Positions 42,310 through 50,258 of a stretch of DNA of 64,000 nt are shown one piece after another (the stretch's first letter is position 1; every line of letters starts with the position of its first letter). The notes under the pieces were generated by a model. The model was not told the origin of the DNA and did no database searches. It saw nothing but the letters and a program-made list of their open reading frames with translations. The DNA lies in the NCBI GenBank assembly GCA_900541505.1, contig UQKK01000019.1:3387-67386 (forward strand), in the 5' to 3' direction. The DNA is from an uncultured Ruminococcus sp. (GTDB lineage: Bacteria; Bacillota; Clostridia; Lachnospirales; Lachnospiraceae). A program made the translations under genes and the position numbers.

Positions 42310-42361
42310 CATCGGTGTGCAAGAGCCTATCCGCTTGCCGCACACCGATGCTGCGGATAGG
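42310..42361. promoter_or_regulatory. Interleaved inverted repeats (pseudoknot-capable) between cytX and the XRE gene
   Basis: Two perfect stems interlock. CATCGGTGTG (42310-42319) pairs with CACACCGATG (42341-42350). CCTATCCGC (42326-42334) pairs with GCGGATAGG (42353-42361). The linkers are 6, 6 and 2 bases. It may terminate cytX, regulate the XRE gene, or act as an RNA pseudoknot. Confidence 0.55.
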
Positions 42362-42431
42362 TTTCATCCTCTCCGATTATAAGAAAAGCAGGATGTAAAC
42401 ACAAGCAAACTGCGGTTGCGTTTGGAGAAAA

Positions 42432-43607
42432 TCATGCCGCTTTTTGGTTGCGCACAAGCGCATTTGCCGCAAGGCACAGTAAAATCGTGGCTGCCATGTC
42501 GGGCAGTGTGTTGCCCACAGGGATATCGATGTGCATAAGGAAACGGTAGAGGATAAATCCGATGAGCCATACAATCAGGTTCACCCAGCTTGCGCTTACA
42601 TCTGACCGGTCCTTTTTCAAAAGAAACGTATCTGTAATCTGTACCGCTATCATAGGAGCGAACACGGAACCGATGAGATACAGGAAATCCGTGATATCAT
42701 CCATGGGGAAAAGGATTGCCGCTATGGTTCCCACCACAGTCGCCGCAATTCCCACATGGCTTCCTTTGAGCTTCGAGACGATAGATTCACTGGAGACTCC
42801 CGCAGAGTAAGCATCCAGGAATGTGGTCGTCACTGTCGAGAAAATGATAATCAGAAGTCCCACAATGCCGAGACCTGCCTTCACCATGATGGCGGCAATA
42901 TCTGCTTCCCCTGTATAGATTGCCGCTCCCATGCCGATGATGTACATCCAGCAGCTCACAAGTCCATACACGATAACACTGACCGCTGTCGCTTTCACCG
43001 GCTTTTCCGCTTCTCTCGTATAGTCGCTGATGACAGGCAGCCAGGATAAAGGCATTGCCACAGACAGCTCCACCGCTGCCCCGAATGTCATCCCCTCGCC
43101 GCTTATGGAGACTGCGCCGCCGTCAAAGAAAATAACCTTGCACAGGACTAACGTCAGAATAAATAAGGCTGCCATGGCGATGGTATTGATTTTTCCGAGG
43201 TTGGTGACGCCCACCGCAATCCAGAGGATGATAAGCGCCCCAATCACAAGGCACCACACCCAGGCTCCGGTCTTGATGACGCCGTTTGCCGCCAGCGCCC
43301 CGTCATATATCATGATTGCCGTCCAGCCCACGAGCTGCAGCACATTGAGGACAGAAAACAGAAGACCGCCCTTCTGCCCGAAGCTCATCTTCACGGTCTC
43401 CATGGCGCTCTTCCCGGTTCTGGCGCCTATGAGTCCCGCCAGGAACATCATGATACAGCCAATTACATGTCCCAGTACGATTGCCAGAATCCCTTTGCCA
43501 AATCCGAGAGACGCAAAATATGTCCCGGTGAGGATTTCCGCGATAGAGACACCGGCACCGAACCAGATAAGTCCGTTTTCAAATATCGAGGTCTTTCTCT
43601 TAGCCAT
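42432..43607 (-). CDS. cytX: CytX-type permease, predicted hydroxymethylpyrimidine transporter
   Basis: The 391-residue NCS1 family membrane protein (about 12 helices) has WFGAGVSIAEILTGTYFA, GLIGARTGKSAMETVKMSFG and the NCS1 signature PLSWLPVISDYTREAEKP. CytX is the thiamin-pathway member predicted to import HMP. It begins 3 bases after thiD, in the same TPP-controlled operon. Confidence 0.92.
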   Translation of the reverse strand: MAKRKTSIFENGLIWFGAGVSIAEILTGTYFASLGFGKGILAIVLGHVIGCIMMFLAGLIGARTGKSAMETVKMSFGQKGGLLFSVLNVLQLVGWTAIMIYDGALAANGVIKTGAWVWCLVIGALIILWIAVGVTNLGKINTIAMAALFILTLVLCKVIFFDGGAVSISGEGMTFGAAVELSVAMPLSWLPVISDYTREAEKPVKATAVSVIVYGLVSCWMYIIGMGAAIYTGEADIAAIMVKAGLGIVGLLIIIFSTVTTTFLDAYSAGVSSESIVSKLKGSHVGIAATVVGTIAAILFPMDDITDFLYLIGSVFAPMIAVQITDTFLLKKDRSDVSASWVNLIVWLIGFILYRFLMHIDIPVGNTLPDMAATILLCLAANALVRNQKAA

Positions 43608-43610
43608 AAT

Positions 43611-44435
43611 TTATTCCGCCTCCCCTGCTGCTTCTGCTTCTTTGATGTATTCCCCGGTGATGGCGAATCCGTGATGCATAGGACCGCTGCCTTTTCCCAA
43701 ATCAAGCATGGCAGACAACGCTCCGGAAATGTACGCCTTGGCTCTCTCAACCGATTCATCCATGGAAAATCCCTTTGCCAGATTGGAGGCAATGGCGCTG
43801 GACAACGTACAGCCTGTCCCGTGAGTGTTGGGGTTGTCGATACGCTTTCCGTAAAACCAGCGGCAGTCTCCGTCACGGTAGAGCAGGTCATTGGCGTCAT
43901 TTAACTGGTGCCCGCCTTTTAAGAGGACAGCACAGTGATAGAGACTGCCAATCTTCTCTGCCGCCTCCGCCATGTCTTCCTCTGTCTTTATGTCCATCCC
44001 GGAGAGGACTTCCGCCTCTGGGATATTGGGCGTCAGAATATCCGCAAGCCCGAACAATTCTTCCTTTAGGACCTGTACCGCATCGTCACTGATAAGTTTC
44101 GCGCCGCTGGTCGCCACCATAACCGGGTCAACCACGATATTGGACGCCTTAAATTCCTTCAATTTTTCCGCAATCGCGCGAATCAGTCTCGCAGAAGATA
44201 CCATTCCAATCTTCACTGCATCCGGACGGATATCCGTAAATACGCAATCTAATTGTTGCTTTAAAAACTCTGGTGTTGCTTCCATAATTCCTGTTACGCC
44301 GGTTGTATTCTGCGCAGTCAGAGCTGTCACCGCACTCATGGCAAACACGCCGTTGGCGGTCATTGTCTTGATATCTGCCTGGATACCGGCGCCTCCGCTG
44401 GAATCACTTCCGGCGATTGTTAATGCTGTTCTCAT
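43611..44435 (-). CDS. thiD: Bifunctional hydroxymethylpyrimidine kinase / phosphomethylpyrimidine kinase
   Basis: The 274-residue ribokinase-fold protein has ALTIAGSDSSGGAGIQADIK, the HMP-binding VTALTAQNTTGV and the anion-hole end NTHGTGCTLSSAIASNLA. It phosphorylates HMP to HMP-PP. It sits in the operon between the HAD phosphatase gene and cytX. Confidence 0.96.
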   Translation of the reverse strand: MRTALTIAGSDSSGGAGIQADIKTMTANGVFAMSAVTALTAQNTTGVTGIMEATPEFLKQQLDCVFTDIRPDAVKIGMVSSARLIRAIAEKLKEFKASNIVVDPVMVATSGAKLISDDAVQVLKEELFGLADILTPNIPEAEVLSGMDIKTEEDMAEAAEKIGSLYHCAVLLKGGHQLNDANDLLYRDGDCRWFYGKRIDNPNTHGTGCTLSSAIASNLAKGFSMDESVERAKAYISGALSAMLDLGKGSGPMHHGFAITGEYIKEAEAAGEAE

Positions 44436-44557
44436 CTTACTTTCCTCTCTTTCCCGGCTCTCAGATGTCGTATTGTTTCTCTATCCGAAGCCTTTTTTCA
44501 TTACGCATTAATTTTATATAGCGACAGAAAGTGGTGCCCCCGGTCTGCCGCTTATGA

Positions 44558-45223
44558 TTATGATACATTCTCTGCTCGTTTGCAGAACAGTTCAAAATCT
44601 GTAAACTCCGGCAAATAAATATCCGCCGTTTTCCAGATTTGCGCGAGATTTTTATCATTTGCCCTGTCATAGACAGCGACCGTCTTAAATCCGGCTCTTT
44701 TCGCTGTCTGTATGGCATGCAGGGCGTCCTCGAAAACCCAGGTGTTTTCAGGCTCTGTATCCATCTTGAGCATCGCTGTCAGATAAATATCAGGCTGAGA
44801 CTTTCCGCTGCCTATCTCCGAGCAGGTGAAGATTCCATCGAAATAAGAGAGCACTTTCAGCCTCTTTAACGCGGCCTGTGCATTTTTCCGGTCCCCGGAC
44901 GTGGCGATGACCATCGGTATCCCGCGCTCTCGAAACTCCTGCAGATATTGCCGCACTCCTTCTTTTAACGGAACCTTCTCCGCGTAAAATTCCTCCACCT
45001 GCCGGGCAAGACCTTCCACCACATCTGTCACACCAAGGGACAGACCATATGTCTCAATCAGGTAGGCGGCTGCCTCCTCCATACTCATGGCAAAAAGGAT
45101 GCTCCCCAGCCCGTTCTCCGCCTCGATTCCCAGTTTTTTTAAATACAATTCCCCAAGATTTTCCCAGATTGGCATAGAATTGAGAAGAGTTCCATCCACA
45201 TCAAATATAACGCCCTTTATCAT
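44558..45223 (-). CDS. HAD superfamily phosphatase within the thiamin operon
   Basis: The 221-residue protein has HAD motif I FDVDGTLLNS, motif II VIATSGDR, motif III Lys near GSGKSQPDIY and motif IV VFEDALHAIQTAKRAG, with a helical cap (about 18-80). Its place between thiE and thiD suggests dephosphorylation of a thiamin-pathway phosphate such as thiamin monophosphate. That is inference. Its ribosome site lies within the thiE-derived tandem repeat. Confidence 0.88.
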   Translation of the reverse strand: MIKGVIFDVDGTLLNSMPIWENLGELYLKKLGIEAENGLGSILFAMSMEEAAAYLIETYGLSLGVTDVVEGLARQVEEFYAEKVPLKEGVRQYLQEFRERGIPMVIATSGDRKNAQAALKRLKVLSYFDGIFTCSEIGSGKSQPDIYLTAMLKMDTEPENTWVFEDALHAIQTAKRAGFKTVAVYDRANDKNLAQIWKTADIYLPEFTDFELFCKRAENVS

Positions 45224-45228
45224 TGTTT

Positions 45229-45345
45229 TCCTGCTTTCTGCTTCCGATATACATAAGCTTCAAAGCTGCTTTTGCATATCGTCATTTTCATAAATTAAGC
45301 TGCTGTTTACATACCACTGTTTTCGTAAACTACTCTGCTTTTACC
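45229..45345. repeat. Four imperfect ~35-bp tandem repeats covering the thiE 3' end
   Basis: CTGCT, followed by a T-rich stretch and C-rich end, recurs at 45335, 45300, 45266 and 45231 (periods 35, 34, 35). The first unit contains the last codons and stop of thiE, and the last reaches the start region of the HAD gene. TTTTCGTAAA / TTTTCATAAA also recurs upstream of the first two. Confidence 0.75.
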
Positions 45346-45974
45346 ATCTCTTCTGTCAGCCTGCGAAGCCCTTTGGCGGCCTCTTTCACATCCGGTTTGG
45401 CGAAAATCGCGCTGATGACCGCGATTCCGCAGATTCCGCTGCCTTTGAGTTCCAGCACGTTTTCCTCACTGATTCCCCCAATGGCGATAACAGGAATATC
45501 CACCGCCTCACAGATTTCCTTGAGCACCTTGTGGTCCACCTCCACGGCATCTGCCTTGGAGCCTGTGGCAAACACCGCGCCCACGCCCAGATAATCTGCG
45601 CCGTGTTCCTGTGCCTTAAGCGCCTGTTCCACAGTCTGCGCGGACACACCGATAATTTTGTCGTCTCCCAGCTTCGCTCTTACGTCCAGAGCCTCCATGT
45701 CACTCTGTCCCACATGCACACCGTCAGCCCCGACTTTTGCGGCAATCTCCACATTGTCGTTGATGACAAAGGGAACCTGATGTTTGCGGCAGAGTTCCTT
45801 GATTTCTTCCGCTTCTTTCAGAAACGCCTCCTCATCGAGATTCTTCTCCCGGAGCTGAATGAAGGTCACCCCGCCTTTGATTGCCTCTTCCACCTGCTGA
45901 TACAATGTCTTGTCTTTCAGCCATCTTCTGTCCGTCACAGCGTACAAAAGCAGATTTTCTTTAGAGCACTTCAT
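45330..45974 (-). CDS. thiE: Thiamin-phosphate synthase
   Basis: The 214-residue TIM barrel has TFIQLREKNLDEEAFLKEA, FVINDNVEIAAKVGADGVHVGQSD and the phosphate-binding PVIAIGGISEEN. It joins HMP-PP and thiazole phosphate to make thiamin phosphate. Its start overlaps thiM by 14 bases, so the two are coupled. Confidence 0.96.
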   Translation of the reverse strand: MKCSKENLLLYAVTDRRWLKDKTLYQQVEEAIKGGVTFIQLREKNLDEEAFLKEAEEIKELCRKHQVPFVINDNVEIAAKVGADGVHVGQSDMEALDVRAKLGDDKIIGVSAQTVEQALKAQEHGADYLGVGAVFATGSKADAVEVDHKVLKEICEAVDIPVIAIGGISEENVLELKGSGICGIAVISAIFAKPDVKEAAKGLRRLTEEMVKAE

Positions 45975-46782
45975 AGCGCGCCCCCCTTTCCAGTTCTTCT
46001 TCCGTCATGTTATAGACGGCATCGATGATGCGGTTGCGGTATGTGGAATTTCCATCCCCCTCCTGCATCCTCGCAAAGCCAATCTCTCCTGCCAGCCCCA
46101 TCACGCAGACAGCCGTTGCCGCCGCTTCCAGTGGACTCTCCGGGTTCGCCACCAGGTATGCCGTCATCATACCGGAAAGCTGACAGCCGGTTCCTGTGAT
46201 ACGTCCCATCTCCGCACGCCCGTTGCGGATGACATAGCACTTATTCCCATCTGTCACCAAATCAATAGCGCCTGTCACCGCGATGATACAGCCGCACTCC
46301 TTAGAAAACGCCTTCACAAAAGCGACCGCTTCCTGAAGATTTTCCTCCGTCACAGCATCCGCTGTGTCGGCATCCACGCCTTTTGTGGTGCCGCTGCCCT
46401 TCGCCAGCGTCTTAATCTCGGAAATATTTCCCCGGATTACGCTCAGATGAAGTTCCTTCATCAGCTTAAGCGCTGTATTGGTCCGAAGCGCACTGGCTCC
46501 CGCGCCCACCGGGTCAAGCAGGACAGGATGTCCCAGCTCATTGGCTTTCTTCCCCGCCTTAAACATTCCCTCTATACTGGTCTTGTGCAGGGTTCCGATA
46601 TTGATATTCAATCCCCCGCAGATAGATGTGATATCCTCCACATCCTCCGCCTCGTCCGACATAATCGGGCTGCCCCCGCATGCCAGCAGCATATTTGCCA
46701 CGTCATTGACTGTGACGTAGTTCGTGATATTATGCACCAACGGCACTGTTTTCTTCACCTGTTCCATACAGTCTCTCATCAT
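45961..46782 (-). CDS. thiM: Hydroxyethylthiazole kinase
   Basis: The start is MMRDCMEQVKKTVPL at 46782 with GGAGAGG 7 bases upstream. The 273-residue protein has VHNITNYVTVNDVANMLLA, PVLLDPVGAGASALR and GRITGTGCQLSGMMTAYLVA. It salvages the thiazole moiety. It is the first gene after the TPP riboswitch and its terminator. Confidence 0.95.
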   Translation of the reverse strand: MMRDCMEQVKKTVPLVHNITNYVTVNDVANMLLACGGSPIMSDEAEDVEDITSICGGLNINIGTLHKTSIEGMFKAGKKANELGHPVLLDPVGAGASALRTNTALKLMKELHLSVIRGNISEIKTLAKGSGTTKGVDADTADAVTEENLQEAVAFVKAFSKECGCIIAVTGAIDLVTDGNKCYVIRNGRAEMGRITGTGCQLSGMMTAYLVANPESPLEAAATAVCVMGLAGEIGFARMQEGDGNSTYRNRIIDAVYNMTEEELERGARYEVL

Positions 46783-46829
46783 CTTAAATCCTCTCCTTTC
46801 CCCTATGTGCCTGCGTTTCCTATACATTG

Positions 46830-46861
46830 AAAAAGCAGGCACACCAAGAAGGTATACCCGC
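46830..46861 (-). terminator. Terminator of the TPP riboswitch
   Basis: GCGGGTATACC (46851-46861 reversed) pairs with GGTGTGCCTGC (46835-46845) with wobble pairs and is followed by TTTTT (46830-46834), between the riboswitch and thiM. Confidence 0.8.
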
Positions 46862-46882
46862 CCGTACGCTGCGCATATATTC

Positions 46883-46964
46883 TCCCTTCGTTGGCATTAT
46901 CCAAATCAGGTTTCGGGTCTAGGCACTTCAGCCTACTCTCAGCCTGCTTGCGTGCAAGCTCCCC
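46883..46964 (-). ncRNA. TPP riboswitch (THI box)
   Basis: On the leftward strand the sequence runs GGGGAGC...GGCTGAGAGTAGG...TAGACCC...AACCTGATTTGGATAATGCC...AACGAAGGGA. These are the conserved TPP-binding elements in the right order. It precedes the terminator and thiM, so TPP should shut off thiM-thiE-HAD-thiD-cytX. Confidence 0.96.
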
Positions 46965-46983
46965 TTTTGTCTTCAGATTTTCT

Positions 46984-47496
46984 TTATTCGTACTTCAAAT
47001 TCCCCAGATAGATATCCAGCACCTTCATCTTCTTCATCGCAGTCACAAGTACTGCCGCCAGAATCGTACCGCCGCAGCTGGACACAAAGAAGGGGATGAC
47101 AAAGCCGAATACCGCGCTCTCACTTCCCATCAGAAGCACTGCTATCGGGTAACTCAAAAGTCCGCCGATGACAGATGTACCAAACAGTTCTCCCAGATAG
47201 GCATATGGCAGGTGCTTCCCATATTTGTAAAGCATACCGCACAGAAATGCGCCGCACATGGAACCAGGAAATGCAAGCAGTGTTCCTGTTCCCATCAGGT
47301 TTCGCAAAAGACTGGTGACAAACGCCATGCCAACCGCATATCCCGGTCCTAAGAACACGCCGCCCAGTATATTGATAAAATGCTGGATTGGCGCACATTT
47401 TGACGCTCCTACCGGAATAGACAGCGGAGAACAAACAATACCGACAGCTACAAGGATGCCCGCTAACGCGAGCTTTTTCACGTTGATGTTTCTCAT
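46984..47496 (-). CDS. thiW: ThiW, predicted thiazole transporter (ECF-like)
   Basis: The 170-residue membrane protein (five to six helices) matches ThiW: SIPVGASKCAPIQHFINILG, LGPGYAVGMAFVTSLLRN and GTGTLLAFPGSMCGAFLCGM. It is predicted to be the substrate-binding S component for thiazole uptake. It lies upstream of the TPP riboswitch with its own promoter and structured leader. Its output may be controlled separately from the thiM operon. Confidence 0.92.
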   Translation of the reverse strand: MRNINVKKLALAGILVAVGIVCSPLSIPVGASKCAPIQHFINILGGVFLGPGYAVGMAFVTSLLRNLMGTGTLLAFPGSMCGAFLCGMLYKYGKHLPYAYLGELFGTSVIGGLLSYPIAVLLMGSESAVFGFVIPFFVSSCGGTILAAVLVTAMKKMKVLDIYLGNLKYE

Positions 47497-47508
47497 ATTA
47501 ACCTCCTG

Positions 47509-47625
47509 AAATAACGGTCGATACTCACTGGTATCCTCTCACTCCGGAACACGGATTCCCTCGCAGGTTATTTTCGTACCTCGTACGCAGTACAGTAAAA
47601 ACCCAGACGGCGCTCCCCGCCCGGG
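47509..47625 (-). promoter_or_regulatory. Structured leader of thiW with intrinsic terminator
   Basis: After the promoter, an arm pair ATGTGTCCG / CGGATATAT is followed by CCCGGGCGG (47617-47625 reversed) pairing with CCGTCTGGG (47602-47610) and TTTTT (47597-47601), an intrinsic terminator. A second domain closed by AAATAAC / GTTATTT (47568-47574 and 47509-47515) ends at the ribosome site. It is not a THI box; the class is unknown to me. Confidence 0.6.
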
Positions 47626-47684
47626 AAAACTTCTGTCAGATATATCCGAAACTCATAAACTTTTGCCGGACACATCCGTGTATT

Positions 47685-47713
47685 ATATTAGCACAATTGA
47701 AAACCGCTGTAAA
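47685..47713 (-). promoter_or_regulatory. thiW promoter
   Basis: TTTACA (47708-47713) and TAATAT (47685-47690) are 17 bases apart on the leftward strand, with an overlapping TATAAT three bases on. Confidence 0.65.
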
Positions 47714-47773
47714 GTCTGCAAACCGCTGATAATCTTCTCTCTGCCGGCATTTATTGGACGCAAGCTGTAATGA

Positions 47774-47802
47774 TTGCCATGCGCCGCCTCCACTGTTATA
47801 AT
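47774..47802 (+). promoter_or_regulatory. ybaK promoter
   Basis: TTGCCA (47774-47779) and a perfect TATAAT (47797-47802) are 17 bases apart, about 130 bases before the ybaK ATG. Confidence 0.65.
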
Positions 47803-47938
47803 AGGGAGAGCAGCACTGTCTTTCCGCTTCAGAGCAGCTCAGCCAGCAGGCGGATATGCCAAAGTCGATATGGTAAAGTCAATGTGCAGGGACAGCATTT
47901 TATATACAGAAAATATCAAAAAGAAGGAAGGAACTATT

Positions 47939-48406
47939 ATGTCTATACAGTTAGTAAAAGATTATTTTAGCAATCACAATATAGAAAAAGAAATATTAGA
48001 GTTTCCAGAATCCAGTGCTACTGTAGAACTCGCCGCCAAAGCCGCAGGAGTAGAACCGGCACGCATCGCCAAGACCCTCTCTTTCTACACAAAGGAGAAA
48101 GACGGGGCATTCCTGGTGGTGACGGCAGGTGATATGAAGATTGACAACAGTAAATTCAAAAATTTCTTTGGATTTAAGGCGAGGATGGTCTCTCCGGAAG
48201 ATGTGGAAACCTATACGGGACATGCCATCGGCGGCGTCTGCCCTTTCGCCAATCCTGCTGCAACAGAAACTTATCTCGATGTCTCCCTGAAACGGTTTGA
48301 CACCGTATTTCCCGCCGCTGGCAGCGCAAACTCCGCAGTGGAACTGACCTGTGAGGAGATGGAAAAATATGCGGAGGCTAAGGAATGGGTAGATGTCTGT
48401 AAATAG
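47939..48406 (+). CDS. YbaK/ProX-type aminoacyl-tRNA deacylase
   Basis: The ATG at 47939 follows GAAGGAAGGAA; the upstream part of the frame is not protein-like. The 155-residue protein has the YbaK fold: ESSATVELAAKAAGVEPARIAKT, with the key Lys in AGDMKIDNSKFKN, and GHAIGGVCPFANP. It clears misacylated tRNA (Cys- or Ala-tRNAPro). It ends at a large terminator. Confidence 0.92.
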   Translation: MSIQLVKDYFSNHNIEKEILEFPESSATVELAAKAAGVEPARIAKTLSFYTKEKDGAFLVVTAGDMKIDNSKFKNFFGFKARMVSPEDVETYTGHAIGGVCPFANPAATETYLDVSLKRFDTVFPAAGSANSAVELTCEEMEKYAEAKEWVDVCK

Positions 48407-48493
48407 AAATCTTCAAACGTGAAGAATCGCCTTTAATTCGCGGTCAACCACAGATTCACTCCAAAAACGAAACAGCGCCCCGTAAGACAAGGC

Positions 48494-48557
48494 GAGGGTG
48501 TCACAAAATCGTCAGAGCAGATGATATGCTCACGATGAAGTGACACCCTCTTTTTTT
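48494..48557 (+). terminator. Large terminator after ybaK
   Basis: GAGGGTGTCAC (48494-48504) pairs perfectly with GTGACACCCTC (48540-48550), with inner ATCGT/ACGAT and GAGCA/TGCTC stems and seven T after. It also separates ybaK from the convergent suf genes. Confidence 0.9.
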
Positions 48558-48563
48558 CTTATT

Positions 48564-49484
48564 CTATTTCAGGAAGTTCTCGATGATGACCGCTTCCGCC
48601 TCTTCCTCGCTGAGTCCAAAGGTGCGCAGTTTGGTGAGCTGCTCGTCATTAATCCTTCCAATCGCCGCCTCGTGGACAATCTGCGCGTCCACATGTCTGG
48701 CGTTAATCTCAGGGATAGAACTGATTTCCGCCTCATCCATGATGATGGAATCGCACTGTACATGGGCATGACAGAGATTGTTTCCAATCGCCTTCGGATG
48801 GAAGACCTGTCTGGAAGTCCCTTTCGCAACAGAACGGGATACAATTCTCGCGGAACTGTTCTCCCCGGTAAGCTGCACATCCATATTGGATATGGCACTC
48901 TGGTCCTCGTGGGTCATCAGCTTCTCCGTCACGAAAAGCTTTGCGTTCTCCGCCAGCTCAATATACGTCTCTCTCTCCGTAGAATCGACGCCCTTAATCT
49001 GGGATGTCTCCAGCGTAAACACAGAATTTTCTCCCACATATATCTTCGTCACCGGGTTGAGTACTTTCTTTCCCGTGCCGTTCCCTTCCGCATAGTGATT
49101 TTCCACATATTTGACATTGGCATCTTTCCCGATGTGGAATGTATGGATACCGTCGTGCCTCGTCTCGCTGCATCCTTCCCCGTGGATACCGCATCCGGCA
49201 ACGATGGTCACATCCGCGCCATCCTCCACATAGAAATCATTGTAGACTACATCCACGCCTTCTTTAGACATCACCACCGGAATATGCACCTGCTCGTCCT
49301 TTGTCTCCCCGCTGATGTGGATATCAATCCCCGGCTTGTCCTCTTTTTTTACGATGTGGATATGTCTGCTGTCTCCGTGGCACACTGCCATGCCATCGAG
49401 ACGGAGGTTGTAAGCGCCCTCCTGCTTAAATCCATAGGAATCTATTACATTCAGTACATCCTGCGTTACTTTATTAAGCTCCAT
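48564..49484 (-). CDS. sufB: SufB/SufD-type scaffold of a minimal SUF Fe-S system
   Basis: The start MELNKVTQDVLNVIDSYG at 49484 lies six bases after AAGGAGGGG and overlaps the sufC end by 11 bases. The 306-residue protein covers only the SufBD beta-helix core (VAGCGIHGEGCSETRHDGIH; FTLETSQIKGVDSTERETY; RNDEQL-like end INDEQLTKLRTFGLSEEEA). It is shorter than E. coli SufB (about 495 residues). With SufC alone it fits the minimal SufCB (SMS-like) type found in anaerobes. It assembles Fe-S clusters. Confidence 0.9.
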   Translation of the reverse strand: MELNKVTQDVLNVIDSYGFKQEGAYNLRLDGMAVCHGDSRHIHIVKKEDKPGIDIHISGETKDEQVHIPVVMSKEGVDVVYNDFYVEDGADVTIVAGCGIHGEGCSETRHDGIHTFHIGKDANVKYVENHYAEGNGTGKKVLNPVTKIYVGENSVFTLETSQIKGVDSTERETYIELAENAKLFVTEKLMTHEDQSAISNMDVQLTGENSSARIVSRSVAKGTSRQVFHPKAIGNNLCHAHVQCDSIIMDEAEISSIPEINARHVDAQIVHEAAIGRINDEQLTKLRTFGLSEEEAEAVIIENFLK

Positions 49485-50220
49485 AGAGTTCCCCTCCTTT
49501 TTGTCTGCGGCATTCACAGGAATCTAACTCAGAACCGAAAAGGCTGGGCATAATCTCCTCCGCCGTGCCGATAGACTTCAGTTTCCCGTCAGAAATCACC
49601 ATGATGCGGTCTGCCATCTCAATGATACGCTCCTGGTGGGAAATCAGAATCAGGCTCTCCTTCTTCTCCTTGTGAATCTGCTCAAACCGCTTGATAAGCA
49701 TGGAGAAGCTCCACAAATCAATCCCCGCTTCCGGCTCATCAAAGATGCACAGAGCGTGATGCTTTGCCAGCACTGTCGCAATCTCAATCCGCTTCATCTC
49801 CCCGCCGGAAAGCGTTGCATCCGCTTCACGGTCAATATATTCCCGCGCGCATAAGCCTACGCTGCTCAATAAGTCGCAGCATGTCTTTTCATCCAGTGTC
49901 CTGCCCGCTGCCAGGGACAAGAGCCTCCTCACTGTCATTCCCTTAAAGCGCGGCGGCTGCTGGAAGGCAAAGCCAATCCCCGCCTTCGCTCTCTCGTCCA
50001 CCGAGTAATCTGTGATATCCTCCCCGTCCAGATAAATCTTTCCCGATGTCTCCTTGTTGACACCCATCAAAACCTTAGCCAGCGTGGACTTCCCTCCTCC
50101 GTTCGGTCCTGTGATGACGAGCATCTCCCCGTCCCGAACGGTAAAGCTGACATCAGAAAGTATCTCCGACTGGCGGCCTTCTTCTAAAACTTCATATGAT
50201 AAATGTTCTACCTGTAACAT
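49474..50220 (-). CDS. sufC: SufC ATPase of the Fe-S assembly system
   Basis: The 248-residue ABC ATPase has Walker A GPNGGGKSTLAKVL, the SufC Q-loop FAFQQPPRFKGM, the signature LSGGEMKRIEIAT and Walker B LCIFDEPEAGID. It drives conformational change of the SufB-type scaffold. It is 38 bases after the LysR gene in the same direction. No sufS or sufU is in the window. Confidence 0.95.
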   Translation of the reverse strand: MLQVEHLSYEVLEEGRQSEILSDVSFTVRDGEMLVITGPNGGGKSTLAKVLMGVNKETSGKIYLDGEDITDYSVDERAKAGIGFAFQQPPRFKGMTVRRLLSLAAGRTLDEKTCCDLLSSVGLCAREYIDREADATLSGGEMKRIEIATVLAKHHALCIFDEPEAGIDLWSFSMLIKRFEQIHKEKKESLILISHQERIIEMADRIMVISDGKLKSIGTAEEIMPSLFGSELDSCECRRQKGGELYGA

Positions 50221-50258
50221 GAAACCGTCACTTTCCTTTCTCTAATCTCGTTGCAGCC

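Noticed and set aside
43030..43674. A 214-codon + strand frame opposite cytX
   Set aside because: It is antisense to a well-recognised NCS1 permease, Pro/Ser-rich and without a start signal.
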